NCBI GenBank assembly: GCA_010015675.1
Contig: ML977025.1
Span: 128,394-192,393 of the forward strand
Reading direction: 5' to 3'
Length of the DNA: 64,000 nt
Source: Byssothecium circinans
Lineage: Eukaryota > Ascomycota > Dothideomycetes > Pleosporales > Massarinaceae
In this document: in pieces, positions 1 to 11,647 of the stretch
How the letters are laid out: the number at the start of each line of letters is the position of its first letter
Position numbering within the stretch: the first letter of the stretch is position 1
The notes under the pieces: generated by a model
Databases searched by the model: none
Told to the model about the DNA's origin: nothing
Seen by the model: the letters and a program-made list of their open reading frames with translations, nothing else
Translations under genes and position numbers: made by a program

Positions 1-1
1 T

Positions 2-247
2 TCGAATAAGGGAGAGTGGAACAATAGCTGTGGGTGGTTCGATAACTGGGATGGGGACGATGAGGGTTCAGATGATGGTGGTGATGAGACGGAAGAGGAG
101 GAGAAGGAGTTTTGGAGGGGCGGAAACGATGGGTGGGAACCTGTTGGTGGTGTCATGTTGGGATCGGATGAGGAATCGAGCGATGGTGATGAGGACGATG
201 AAGGGGATGGAGACGAGGACATGGACGATGCAGAAGATGGTCTTTGA
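2..247 (+). CDS. C-terminal fragment of an acidic protein (partial, enters from left edge)
   Basis: An open frame runs from base 2 without a start codon and ends at TGA 245-247, giving about 81 residues. It is rich in Asp, Glu and Gly, with tryptophans in the first half and a strongly acidic tail ending DDAEDGL. Codon use is consistent, and the overlapping frames read as low-complexity basic or Met-rich junk, which favours this frame. Acidic tails of this kind occur in chromatin, ribosome-biogenesis and transport proteins, so the function cannot be assigned. The rest of the gene lies outside the window. Confidence 0.6.
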   Translation, partial: SNKGEWNNSCGWFDNWDGDDEGSDDGGDETEEEEKEFWRGGNDGWEPVGGVMLGSDEESSDGDEDDEGDGDEDMDDAEDGL

Positions 248-1312
248 ATTATGGGATAAAGATCCCGACTGTTTACACATGACGCCGTTTCTGGCATGCC
301 TAGCCTCTGCTCCCGCCTTCGCGCACATGACATGCGTGAGGCTGAAGTCTCGATATGACGTGCGGCAGTTTCCACCGGGCGGAGGCCTCCCCGCTCCACT
401 CATTGGGCACACTCTCAGCGATGGACAAATGGATTTCGTGATAGGCATGTCGATTTGACCATGGCGAGCTATCACGAGGGAGGGTCGCGTGGGATGTTAT
501 ATGCGAGTCAACATCCTGGGGCTGACGCGAGCGGGACGGGTGTTTGTAGTTGGGTATATAAAGTTGGTACGATACGGCCAGTGTTCCGATTGAATTCATG
601 AGGTTGCTTTGAGAATGACTCGCATATTTCGAGATCTAGAGGGGCGGCGTGGCGGTCATCAAACGCACAGACGTGGTGTGATGAGGGTGAACCGTGAGTT
701 CGCGGGGCGGGCCTTTCACAAGCCATCGTCACCATCACCGTCACCGTCGCCGTCCTCGCCATCCTCTGCACCTACAGTAGCAAAGGTCGCCGTCGAATAC
801 CGCGCCACCGTTTACCCCCTTTTCCTGCAGCTCTACCTTTCGTCTCGACTCGAGGCCCTCTATTCCTGTCCTGCACGCCCCACCTCTGCCATTCTCCTCC
901 GTCCAGCGCTTCCCACGACAGTCACCGTCCCCGTATCACCCCCTCCCCCAGCTTCGCACCTCACGTCTGCCTCTGCCTCTATCTACCTGCTGCTACGCCC
1001 TCACCGATCACCCCTCAGTCTCACTCTATCCTCACGGCATCCGCTGGCTGCGCTCAATGGTGCTAGCATAGTTCCAGCGCATTCGCAGTGGGGCAGCGTC
1101 GGCCTCAAGCGTCAACACATCGTCGACCGAACCAGGCAAGTCCCAAAACACATCATTATTCACTCCATCGCCATAGCAGCTGCCACTGCGGCTGGACATG
1201 CCGCTGACATGCCGCTAACATTACGTAGGCAGATCCTGCCATCGCCGGACGCCTATCTCACCCCGCCGTGAAGTCCAAGACACGCCCAAGACCTCGCTGC
1301 ATACCGCCCGTC
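248..1312. other. Intergenic and 5' leader of SNF1
   Basis: This stretch separates the acidic fragment from SNF1. A 220-residue frame (609-1271) exists but is Pro/Ser/Thr-rich, resembles no family and lies where the SNF1 leader should be. The pyrimidine-rich bases at about 725-1000 look like a fungal promoter or leader. I see no gene here. Confidence 0.5.
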
Positions 1313-4083
1313 ATGTCGGCCGCAATCGACACCGAAGACCTGGAAGGGCTCTCCCTCCAAATGCCGCCCCCGCGACGGCCCTCGAATCGACCATCGGACA
1401 TGTCCTCGACACCGCAAGCCCCCGCGACGGCGGTGCAGGAGACCAAGAGCCCGGGCGACCCCAAGACCACCCAGCGACTCGGACAATACACCATAGTGAG
1501 GACGTTAGGGGAGGGCTCGTTTGGTAAAGTCAAGCTGGCCACCCATGGGGTCAGCGGTCAGAAAGTTGCGCTCAAGATCATCAACCGCAAGAGGCTGATC
1601 ACAAGGGATATGGCGGGACGCATAGAGCGCGAGATCCAGTATCTGCAGCTGCTGCGCCACCCGCACATCATCAAGCTATACACGGTCATCACGTCCCAGA
1701 CGGAAATCATCATGGTGCTCGAGTATGCCGGGGGCGAGCTCTTCGACTACATTGTCAACCACGGAAAGCTCAAGGAAGAGAAGGCCCGCAAGTTCTTTCA
1801 GCAGATCGTATGCGCGGTCGAGTACTGCCATCGTCACAAGATTGTTCACCGTGATCTAAAGCCCGAAAACCTGCTACTAGACGAAAATTTCAATGTCAAG
1901 ATTGCAGATTTCGGCCTCAGCAACATCATGACCGACGGCAACTTTCTAAAGACGAGTTGCGGTAGTCCAAACTATGCCGCGCCCGAGGTCATCTCTGGAA
2001 AGCTGTATGCCGGCCCGGAAGTCGATGTCTGGAGCTGTGGTGTCATCCTTTACGTGCTGCTGGTGGGAAGACTTCCGTTCGATGACGAATACATCCCTAC
2101 GCTGTTTAAGAAGATCGCCGCCGGCAACTACAGCATCCCAAGCTACCTTTCGTCCGGCGCCGTCGACTTGATTAAGCGCATGTTGATGGTAAACCCCGTG
2201 CACCGGATCACAGTGGCCGAGATACGCCAAGATCCATGGTTCACCAAAGACCTGCCAACCTACCTCCGTCCACCGCCTGATGAGTTCCACGATACCGTTG
2301 TCGATCCGACAAAGGCAATTGATCCGCAAAGTCTGGACCCGACTCAACCGGAGGCTGTGGTTCAAAAACTCCATGAGACGGTCGTTGGAAAACTGGGAAA
2401 GACGATGGGTTATGGCAAGCATGATGTGCAAGAAGCATTGGCGCGCGATGAGCCAAGCGCAATCAAAGACGCCTATTTGATCGTCCGGGAGAATCAGATC
2501 ATGAAGGAAAACCGTGAGTCACCTGCTCTCATCCAAATTACACTCCTCATTCCAAGAACTCAATATGTACCCCCGTCTGGTCTTCTGACTGTGGGTGTTA
2601 CTTCGTCTTCGGTTTTCGTTTGTTGTCCTCCGGTAGAGAGCCTGACCATCCCGCAGCCCTCTTGACCGACGAAAGGAACTTCCAGCCCTTCTTAGCGCAA
2701 TCCCCTCCGACACACGACCACTACCACATGGGCTCCATACCGCAGGTGCTGGCGAGCAGTCGTCCACAGATAATACCTCCGCCCTCTGACTCTGAACGCG
2801 GACGACATGGGTCGACATCAAGCAGTCAAGTTCTAGCAGTGCGAAGTCCAATCAGCACGATTGCTGTCCTTCCGAGCAGTCTGCCAGACTACCACAAAGC
2901 ATACATGAAGGGTCAACCCAAGCCTCCTCCGCAACACCCGGATCCAGAAGGGCCGCCACTTACAGAAGAAGAGCGTGCTGCTCAAGCTAGACGGTTGAAG
3001 CCAAACTTACGAGTTACCCCAGATGTTGGCAGACAGCGCCCCGAACCTATGACGTCCATGCCTGCAAAGAAACCACGACCCACGAAGTGGCAATTTGGAA
3101 TTAGATCGAGGAATCAGCCAGCTGAAGCCATGCTGGCCATCTTCAAAGCTTTGAAGGCTATGGGGGCTGATTGGGAAGTACCCAAGATACGCAAAGCCGG
3201 TGGAGAAAGCGAGTCTCGAAGTCGGAGTGGATCGCGAGAGTCCAGATCGCGGTCCCGCCGGGAAACTCGGTCAGACTCTCGTTTGTCCTCAATATCGGCC
3301 TCTTCTTCACAAGACGAAAACGAGCGATCCGATCAAGAACGTACCGAGCTCAAAGTCCGCAATCCAGACACTAAAGAACCATCTCGCGGCCGCCAAAAGA
3401 AACACTACAGCCCCGACAACGACTTCGGCTATGAGGTGGGCGAAGACCCTTGGGTAATCAACGCTCGATTCCGCAAAGATGGCATGTTCCCGCCGGGCGT
3501 CGCACACCCATCGTCTACCCACTCTTCGCGTGTCGACCTCCAAGATCCGGCCGCTTTGCGCCGCCGGTCTTCGACCCAGACCAGCTATTCCTCCCTCAAC
3601 CACGTTGAAGGCATCACCCCCGTAGAAAGAGCGGGTTCTGTAACCAGCGATTCCACAGGCGGTTATCCTGCGCCAGACGAAGCCGTCTACATCTACATGT
3701 CCATCCAACTCTACAACATCGACCGCGACTTCTACGTCGTCGACTTCCGCTGTGCAGGGTACGAGCGCATCGTCGCCAACCTCGTGCGCGAAATCAAAGC
3801 CTCGTCAAGGTCCAGCACGTCGATCTCGCAACTCGCGCTCGCGCATTCCAGGCACGAAGATGGTTGGGATGACGAGCAAGGCGTTTGGAGGAAGTTGAGC
3901 CTGCCGAGCAACGAACCGGTACCAGACGATTTGGTGAGAGAAGTCCGAGAGGGTGGCGGCGTGTTGAGGGAACGGACCGAGGAAGTCGGTGCCGGAAGGA
4001 AAGAGGGCGAGAAGAGGTGTGCGAGTCCGTTTCCGTTTTTGGATGTGGCTAGTACGCTTATCTTGCAGCTTTCTGGGGAGTGA
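1313..4083 (+). CDS. SNF1: SNF1/AMPK catalytic alpha subunit (Ser/Thr kinase)
   Basis: This is the catalytic subunit of the energy-sensing SNF1 complex, needed for growth on non-preferred carbon and for release from glucose repression. Exons are 1313-2513 and 2657-4083 (875 aa). The 143-base intron was placed because it restores the family sequence MKENPLLTDERNFQPF across the junction with matching phase. The kinase domain begins near residue 58 with GEGSFGKV, the ATP lysine (VALK, about 88), HRDLKPEN, DFG and the activation loop LKTSCGSPNYAAPE carrying the conserved Thr. A UBA-like autoinhibitory segment follows, then a Ser/Arg-rich linker and a C-terminal adenylate-sensor-like region (YIYMSIQLYNIDRDFYVVDF) near the end. 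The ATG at 1313 is chosen over an upstream GTG frame extension. The family assignment is secure; regulatory details are inferred from the family. Confidence 0.96.
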
Positions 4084-4504
4084 TTTCTTTTCTGGGGGCT
4101 TGGGTGGGCGTTTGGGGTGGGCGTGGTGGGTGGATGGATGCATGGATTGTAATCGTGGTGGAAGCGTGGTGTTGGGAGTAATGATGGGGTATGTGGGTAT
4201 GGGGGTATTTTGGGTTCGGATTGGTGGGGAGGGATGGTTATGGTATAGGTATGACATGGCATGGTATGGTATGGTATGGTATAGGTTGGGGGTTGGGAGG
4301 CAAGCTCGTGATTTTTTCTTCTCTTTTTCTTCAAATATCCTTTGATTTGCTGCTGTGGATGATGGATCGATCATGAGGATAAGGATAGGGAATGGGAAGG
4401 GGAATGAGAATGGGCATGAGAAGGGGGAACTTGAAGTTAGTTGACAGGTTAGAGCGGAAAATTTCCGATTAGTCACTTTTCCCTTCTTTCTCCTCCTCCT
4501 CCTC

Positions 4505-4576
4505 CTTCTTCTTCTTCTTCTTCTTCTTCTTCTTCTTCTTCTTCTTCTTCTTCTTCTTCTTCTTCTTCTTCTTCTT
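4505..4576. repeat. TTC/GAA trinucleotide microsatellite
   Basis: About 24 uninterrupted CTT/TTC units, preceded by about six TCC units (4489-4505), lie about 420 bases downstream of the SNF1 stop. Read on the minus strand it would encode poly-Glu, but no gene context supports coding. It is a pure polypyrimidine/polypurine tract. Confidence 0.95.
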
Positions 4577-5129
4577 TAACCTGGTGTGCGGGCGGGCGTC
4601 TACCCCGCAACCGCAACCGCAACTCGTAAAGTTTTTCCGCATACGCAGGGTAAGGGTACGACAGCAAGCAACTATGGTACAGATTAAACAAGACGAGGGT
4701 GCAATACCACAACTACGCGTAAGACAAGGGTGCGTACACGCTCTGTTGTCTACTACCTATTTCTTCTTTCTTCCTTCTTCCTTCGAGCTCGGGGCATATA
4801 TATACCTGGTATAGACAGATTCTGCTGGGAAGATAACTACGAACGCGTCTGAACGGCTCAGACTCGTCGCAGATGGCTTAGCTTGGGTTCGGGACTGGAG
4901 ATGTCTTAGCTTGATTTTTGATTTTTTTTTTTTGATTTTTTTTAGAGAGAGGGGGGGGTAAGGTGTAATGAGTTCGGCATCTTTTCTGGGGAGGGTGGTG
5001 TGATGATAGAAACGGGAAATGGGGAGGTTATGAGGGAGAGAGGAGGAGGAGTGGGAGGAGGAGTGGGAGGGGTGTTATTAATAGCTGTCAGCATTCTTGC
5101 AGGGGATAGAGAGGAGGAAGAGTAAGAAG

Positions 5130-5660
5130 ATAGTATCTTATAGATATAGCAAACCCTTTCCTTTAGTAGGTTAGAGGTTACTTCTTATAATATATTAGTA
5201 CTAGATTACTAGATTATATACATTAACAATAAACTAGAGATATAAGTTAGATATAGTACTTACTAACTAATACTTAGTAGTTATTCTACGTATACAATAC
5301 CTAGCAGTTAGTCTAGGTAACTAGGGCTAGTCTATAGAGTAGTAACCACACGTCTGGTTATATTATAGTTATATAGTTAGTTATCTACCTTCTTCTTATA
5401 AGGGGTCGTAGGGGATTGTGTGGTAAGGTCTGATCATTTAGAAGTTACTCTTGGGTTTAGGTCCTTGAGCTGGATGGACTGGCTTGGGTTATAGGGAATT
5501 TATAGGGAATTTAGGGACGGTGACTTAAGTAACTATCTTTTACTATTTATTTATTAAATAGCTTGGTACTTTGTTATTGGTAAATACACTGTAATTGCTA
5601 TTATACCTTGCTCGCTTCTTCTTGGTGCCTCATTCTTTTTTACTACTATATCACGCTGTT
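5130..5660. repeat. AT-rich, RIP-like degenerate block
   Basis: By eye this block is very rich in TA, TAG, CTA and TTA and poor in CA/TG, unlike the flanking GC-balanced DNA. That pattern is what RIP (C-to-T at CpA) leaves in fungal repeats. No open frame or repeat ends can be recognised, so the ancestral element is unknown. Composition returns to mixed by about 5,700. Confidence 0.55.
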
Positions 5661-6643
5661 CACTGATGGAATTGCGGTGATGATTTTATCGCTACTACAG
5701 AAGTTTAGGTATTGCTCCTCTGAATCGATGGCATTCACGCACTCGCTCTGTTGTGCCTTCTCAGCATTCTTCCCATCCGCATTTTCTCCCCGCTTCTGGA
5801 AATGAGTATCTTATTCATCTCCATTTTTGCTGGTGCTGCATCTCCTCGCGTGCATTAGGCGGTGGAGAGCACTGCCCTACCATGGTAGGTGCTTAGGAGC
5901 TTGGCGGAATGGTGATGGTGGATGTTGCTGTGCTGGTTTTCCTGGCCTGTTAGTATGCTGTGGAGTGGTTGATTAGTGGTTAAGTGACTAAGAAGTTGCA
6001 AATTTACTAGAGCATAGGGTGTGGTGGATTAGAGTGAAGTGGAAGGGGGTGGGTTTGAGTTGGACTAGTGGATGCTCTGCAGCGTGTTAAAAGTTGGGGC
6101 GACTAATTGTGTTTGTAATTTAGACCCGTTTGTAGGGTGGAAGGATAGATGTCGCCTGATTAGATGCGGGTGCTATCTTTCAGGTCACGATATTGGAGGG
6201 CTCTGGTTTGTTGGGATATTAATGCGAGGTAATATTTCTAACTTGATACGCTGCTTTTCTTTTCTGCACAATTGGTATCTGTCCTCTCCCCGCCACTCGT
6301 AAGTTGGCATGTGCGAACTTCTTCGACTCAGCTGCTAGGAATTATTCAGCCCAGATCTTTAACTCGTAGAAACCAAATCAATGACGATTCTTCCCCTTCT
6401 CACTCACTCCTCACCATCTAGTTGATTACGCTGCCCAGGCCCGCTTTTCTCTCAAACCCGCTCATAGGTGCCGCTCAACAAACTAAACTAATAGCCCCTT
6501 CCCACAATCCCAAATAAAAAAGGACCACCCGCGCGCCTTCCATAAATCCAGTCAATTCCTCGTCTCCTCATCCCTTCAAACTTCAAGCACCGCCAAAGCG
6601 ACAAAACCAACCAAACCACTCATCACATTCCAAACCCACAACC
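5661..6643. other. Intergenic, nothing recognised
   Basis: This is mixed-composition DNA after the AT-rich block. Short frames exist (for example 6072-6302) but show no family features. The last 250 bases are C-rich and probably carry the promoter and leader of the small gene at 6644. Confidence 0.4.
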
Positions 6644-7046
6644 ATGCCATCCAACCGTCTCACCCTCACCATCCTCCTCACCACCCTCGCTATCCTCGTC
6701 TTCCAACCGACCTCTACGAAAGCGACCTTGGCCCACTGTACTAAAGCGCTCTTCAGCCCCGACAGATGCAATATTACCATAATCAGAAGCGAACACGGCT
6801 GGAGGATGAATAGCACAGCCAGAGATCTGGTAGGCTGCGTGGGGCTGATTATTGGGGGGGCTGTGGGCGCTGTGAGTGCGGAGGTGACTTGGTGGGTGGT
6901 TAGGTTGGGGTGGTCCTTATGGGCGATTTAGGTGAGTTCTTTCTTCTTCTTTGGTTCAGGCGGTGGGTGTGGGTGTGCTGATGGGTGGTTGGTACCTCGG
7001 TATTATTCGTTGGGTGGGGAAGAATGGTATGGAGGATGGAGGATGA
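6644..7046 (+). CDS. Small hydrophobic/secreted protein, two exons (hypothetical)
   Basis: The start is an ATG at 6644 in a good context (CACAACCATG). Exons 6644-6871 and 6960-7046 give 104 aa. The unspliced frame would stop at 6931. I prefer the spliced model because it has a GTGAGT donor, a pyrimidine-rich tract ending TTCAG, phase 0, and extends a natural glycine-rich helix (GLIIGGAVGA) into a second hydrophobic stretch ending KNGMEDGG. The N-terminus is a plausible signal peptide or membrane anchor (about residues 1-25). Three Cys lie before the second hydrophobic segment. I do not recognise the family. It could be a small secreted or membrane protein; the intron needs transcript support. 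Confidence 0.45.
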
Positions 7047-7344
7047 GAAACAACGTCAGTCGGTCAAAAGTCTTAAGCGCTTGAACTCCAAGTTGCGGAT
7101 CCATACAAACATCACCTTACTTTGAACGTCATCCCTGTCGCATGCACCTTCAAGTTCTCCAGCAGTAACGCCCCGATCCAACGAGGTGAAGGGCGCAAGG
7201 GCTGAACCACTCAGCCCCCCTCCCAAAACAGGAAGTCCACCCGAAACCACCATCTCCATCCCACGCACAACCTACATGTAGCATTCCCCCTCGCTCATCT
7301 ACTTCCAAATCACCACATCTCCTCCCCAAATCCCAACTTCAAAC

Positions 7345-8457
7345 ATGTCCACAGCAAACGTAACCGTAGAACCCTACAACCCCCTCTGGCCCACCCACTT
7401 CCATTCCATAAAAGCCAAACTCTCCTCACACCTCTCCACCATCCCCCTGATCTCCATCGAACACGTGGGCAGCACCTCAGTCCCCAACCTCGCCGCCAAA
7501 CCCATCATCGACATCGACATCATCGTCACACGCGAGAACCTGCAACCCGCCATCGCCTGCCTAGCAGCGCACGGCTTCACCTATCTCGGCGAACTCGGCA
7601 TCAAAGATCGCCACTGTCTTAAAGATCCAGACCAGGCGCCCAAGAGAAACACGTATGTATGCATCGACGGCGCTGCGCAGACAAGAAACCATCTCGGCGT
7701 GCGAGACACACTGCGCAAGAACGCCGCCTTGCGAGACGAGTACCGGGACGTGAAGATAGAGCTAGCGAAACGGGGAACGAATATCATCGACTACATCGAA
7801 GCGAAATCGCCCATCTTGCAGAAGGTATTGCAGGCTTCGGGATTGCTGACGCGGGAGGAGCTTCTCACTATCGAAGCGGTGAATCGGAAGGGCGGGAAGT
7901 TTGGCGCTGTGGAGACGGGGAGGGAAGGGCTGGTTTTGAGGGAGTTCGTGCTTGGTGACGAGGAAGCGTTCTTTGAGCTTGAGAGTATTGCGGATGTTGT
8001 TCGGTATCAGACTTGGGGACCACGGACGCGCGAACAAGCTAGAGATCTCGTTGCGGAGATTGTCAGGAATTCTGAGGCGGTGCCGCGAGTGCATGTTGAG
8101 CTCGCTGTGGAGTTTGAAGGGTCCTTTGTTGGTCGCGTGGGTGCGAAAGTTACCGCGTCACTGAGGCCGACGGCTTTGGAGGCGGAGGAGTCAGAGTCGA
8201 CATGTCTGCCGCATGCGGATCTTTGGTTTTCTTTCCTTCCATCGTATCAAGGTAAAGGCCTGGCGACTGAGGCGATGAAGTGCTTCGTTGCGCTGCTCAA
8301 ACCGCCGCTTGAGTTGGAGATCGAATGCGATCCGCGGAATACTGGGAGTGTGAAAATGGCGGAGCGGTTAGGGTTTGAGAAGATCAGTGAAGAGGAAAAG
8401 GTATTTGAGTGTAAAGGGGAATGGGTGGGGAGTTGTGTGTTTAGAAAGAATAGGTGA
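7345..8457 (+). CDS. GrpB-family domain fused to GNAT acetyltransferase
   Basis: A single exon encodes 370 aa. Residues about 1-165 match the GrpB/UPF0157 nucleotidyltransferase-like fold, with the typical opening VEPYNPLWPTHF, the motif IEHVGSTSVPNLAAKPIIDIDI and a later NHLGVRDTLR-type segment. Residues about 190-365 are a GNAT N-acyltransferase of the RimJ type, opening with LVLREF, carrying the acetyl-CoA pyrophosphate loop YQGKGLATEA and ending with NTGSVKMAERLGFEKI. GrpB proteins are of uncertain biochemical role; GNATs transfer acetyl from acetyl-CoA to an amine. The substrate is unknown. The ATG at 7345 sits directly before the conserved N-terminus. No intron is needed. Confidence 0.9.
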   Translation: MSTANVTVEPYNPLWPTHFHSIKAKLSSHLSTIPLISIEHVGSTSVPNLAAKPIIDIDIIVTRENLQPAIACLAAHGFTYLGELGIKDRHCLKDPDQAPKRNTYVCIDGAAQTRNHLGVRDTLRKNAALRDEYRDVKIELAKRGTNIIDYIEAKSPILQKVLQASGLLTREELLTIEAVNRKGGKFGAVETGREGLVLREFVLGDEEAFFELESIADVVRYQTWGPRTREQARDLVAEIVRNSEAVPRVHVELAVEFEGSFVGRVGAKVTASLRPTALEAEESESTCLPHADLWFSFLPSYQGKGLATEAMKCFVALLKPPLELEIECDPRNTGSVKMAERLGFEKISEEEKVFECKGEWVGSCVFRKNR

Positions 8458-8616
8458 ATGGTTAGTTAACAGAAAAAAGGCGCCAGTCCACTTGATTGAT
8501 ATCAGGAAGAGGATAGGATGCCACTAGCACGTGTTAATCTTGGTATGAAAACGCTGCAATCTGCGCAACTATTAATTACGCCTCTAAACCAGCGCTCGCC
8601 AAAAAGATACCGGTCA

Positions 8617-11600
8617 TTATACACTCCATTGATACATACTCAACCGATTCCCCGCCCCGCAATACTCCAACTTGTCTCCACCACACAGGAATGAACAGTC
8701 ACGCTCATCCACTTTTTGACTCGGATTCTTCAAACTCGCTCCGCAGTAACACTCTCCGCCATACTGAGTCCCAAAATACGTGTATCCGTTACAAACCGCC
8801 GCGCATTTCTCAACCGTCATTGCTGAATCAGGGGTATAGCCATCAGCCAATACACGTGCGTTGACGCTATCTGTATAGCAGCCTTTGTAAGTATAATTGG
8901 CGATGGTTGGATTTCGGGGGAGGCGGACTGGTGTATTGCTTTTGAAAACGGTGAGGCGAGAAGGGCCGCCACAGGAGGTGGACGAGTCTCCAGCACAAGG
9001 CATAGAGCATTCCGACGAGGGCTTTTGGTCCATGTATTCTAGGAGGTTGGAGCAGTAGCATTCTAGACCGGTTAGCTTTTCCCGAAAACAAAGAGAGGCG
9101 GGAAGGTTACGCACCGGCGGAGTACTCTGCGCCAAAGTATTGATATCCAGAGCAGAAAGAAGCGCATGCTGCGTATGTGTTGTCGGACGTGCCTCGCGAT
9201 TTGCCGATCATCGTGCGGTTCGCTGGAGAATCGGACAGACAACCAACATAGGTGTATCCCGCGACGGAGGGCCCAGATGGGGTTGTTGCCGGTGTTGGTG
9301 TTGGTGTTGGCGTTGGAGTTGGAGTTGGCGTTGGCTTTGAAGAACTCGAGCTCACAGGTAGCTTTTGATAAATGTTAAGCCGATTTCCCGCTCCGCAATA
9401 TTGCGCATTACTTCCACCGCATAGCATATTGCAATCAGTGGCAGGCATGGGAACGCTCCCTGCATTGAGTGTGTTACCGCAATAGCATTCTCTAAGTGCG
9501 TATAAGTATCAATTCTAGACGTCGCAAGGAATAGCCACATACCGTCCATATTCGACACCAAAGTATGTCGTTGCGCTGCAAAACGCAGCACAAGACTGGA
9601 CGGTCAATGTGTTACTGTTAGTTGCAGAGTCCGAAAGCGCGCGGCCACCAGAGCCCTCGCTATAGCAGCCCGTGTAGTTGTACCCAGAGATCTGCGGGTT
9701 GTCTGGTGGAGCGTAGCTGAGGTTGCTGTACAAGCTCAAGCGACTGGCAGCTCCGCAAGTTTGACTCGAGCTGCCACCGCAAGGCTGGTTGCAGTCTGCC
9801 AGCGCTTGGATTGTGCTTGTGGCATCCCGGATGTTCCCGCAATAGCATTCACTAGAGAGTACTCAGTATTAAAGATAAGCCGCTGAGAAGGATACGTACC
9901 GTCCAAATTCGAGCCCAAAGAATTGATATCTTGAGCAATATGCTGAACACTTCTCGACCGTCATCCCATCGTCGTAAGAGGCGTCTGCAGAAAGCGCACG
10001 AGGGTTCTGGGCATCGAAGTAGCACCCTTGGAATGCAAAGGCAGTCGAGCTCGGGGTTGACGTTGGGGCAGATGGACTCAATGGCGTGCATGCCGTCGGT
10101 AGATTGCCAGTATTCTTGTGAGTATCTGACGAGCTTCCTGCGAATACACCGAAAGCAGCAGACTCTAATGATCCAGCAGAGGTATACTCGGCTGAGTAGA
10201 GCTGGTACGACCCAACAGCAGACTGTGTCGCCATGGCGGCTGTGGCTGTTGACAGAGATGGAACAGGATTGGGGCTGGCATTTGGGTTCTTCACAACCAC
10301 CTTTAAGTTGGGAACCGACAATCCATCCCGAACGGCAGCCACAACGGAGAGCTTCCCATTAGCACCGAGGCAGCTCTGGGGCGCTTGGTAGATGATCCTA
10401 TCATCGACTCCGAAACCACTACCATTGTTGTCGAAAGTTTGAGACGATCCGCCAGACACAGTTACCAAAACGTTAAAGGATGAGATGGAAGACGTGGCCA
10501 AGAGATCAGCGGAGAAGCTAAAGAAGCTGAAAGTGTCGTCAAAGCCCGAAGCCGTACCTTTTGGCGCAGTCTCTATGGGTGTTAGGACGGCGGCTCCAGT
10601 GCGGTCCTTGTAGACAAGCTGTACCCTAGCGACATTAGTACGTTGAGTGGTACGTATACGGATGTCGCCGGTGAATCTGATCTTTGATCCGCCGGCCAGA
10701 AGCGTAAGCTGCACATCGTATGGCTTGACTTCGTACGGTGTGATCACATCCGAGAGAGTCACCCCTGTGGGTACAACTTCAATCATTTTTTGGAACAGTG
10801 TTTTGCAGGCATTGGAAAATGTCTGCGCATTTTGCATCGCTGAGATGGTGACATTGTTGTCCGATGCGTAGACTCGACCGTCGGAGTTCCTCTTCTTAGC
10901 AATGGACTTTCCAACGACCAGAGGGTTCTTCGTGGTACCCGAAATGTATTCGCTAGCGATATTTCCATCGAATGCGAATGGTGTCGTGTCCATGACGGCA
11001 AAATCATTGGGATACACCCCCGCATCGATCACATCTGGGAAAGCGTCTGCATGCACACCTCCCAAAGTGTGTCCGCACGCTACTATTTGTATCATGGCCG
11101 GGCTATCCATTCCCATCCGAGCAAACTGGTTCCTGAAGATACCAACATCGTTCTGCGGTTGAGGAATGAATCCGAGTGGCCCTGCTGATGTGGCGTCTAT
11201 GCGTCCGCCGCGTATCGGAACGACGGGCCCTCCGCAGGATCGAGTTACTGTGTACACACTCCCAGCTATGACATCGGATAAGGACGTTTGGTTGGAGAAG
11301 AAAGGTGCCCACGCGCTGAGCGAGGAAGAGGAGGTAGCTCCGTTTGTTTCGCCCCTGGTCAATTCGAACTGAATGGACGCGTCAAGTCCTCCTACGCCAG
11401 TGTATACATTGCCGCTGATTGCATCATGAAAAGCCGTGCGTAGCCATTCCGCTGAAGTGATTCGCCCGGCCGCGAGCCCCTTGTTGCATGGCGTTACTAG
11501 AATTGCGAAACCTCTAGCACGATAGCCTGAATTTAGGAACAAGATATCCTCCAGCTCGTCGGTGGATGCAGGCCATGTGGGTGCCGATATGACTCCGTAT

Positions 11601-11647
11601 TGGAAGCATGCAAGTACAAGCGCGAAAAGAGCGGGTTTCGTAGACAT
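8617..11647 (-). CDS. Secreted haem peroxidase with four C-terminal WSC domains
   Basis: Exons 11647-9900, 9851-9543, 9491-9115 and 9062-8617 join in phase to 959 aa; introns are 48-52 bases, each splitting the same place in a WSC domain. A signal peptide (about residues 1-22) is followed by a plant/fungal-type haem peroxidase domain with distal Arg70/His74 in LRTAFHDA and proximal His193 in CGHTLGGVH. Four WSC domains follow, each with GCY or GCL, the YFG(L/V/A/T) segment and ECYCG or ECYCS. A Thr-Pro repeat linker lies before the third WSC domain. Peroxidases of this class oxidise substrates with H2O2; WSC domains bind wall carbohydrate. I infer a wall- or polysaccharide-bound extracellular oxidase. 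The enzyme substrate is unknown. Confidence 0.9.

Noticed and set aside
609..1271. 220-residue plus-strand frame
   Set aside because: Low-complexity Pro/Ser/Thr composition, no domain, and it occupies the expected leader of SNF1.
1946..2431. 161-residue minus-strand frame inside SNF1
   Set aside because: Antisense of the kinase domain with no ATG-based or family support.
2639..4083. SNF1 exon 2 starting at 2639 (acceptor TAGAG)
   Set aside because: In phase, but it adds a non-conserved insert; the acceptor ending at 2656 restores the conserved NPLLTDERN segment.
4473..4712. Poly-Glu frame on the minus strand
   Set aside because: Produced by the TTC microsatellite, no gene context.
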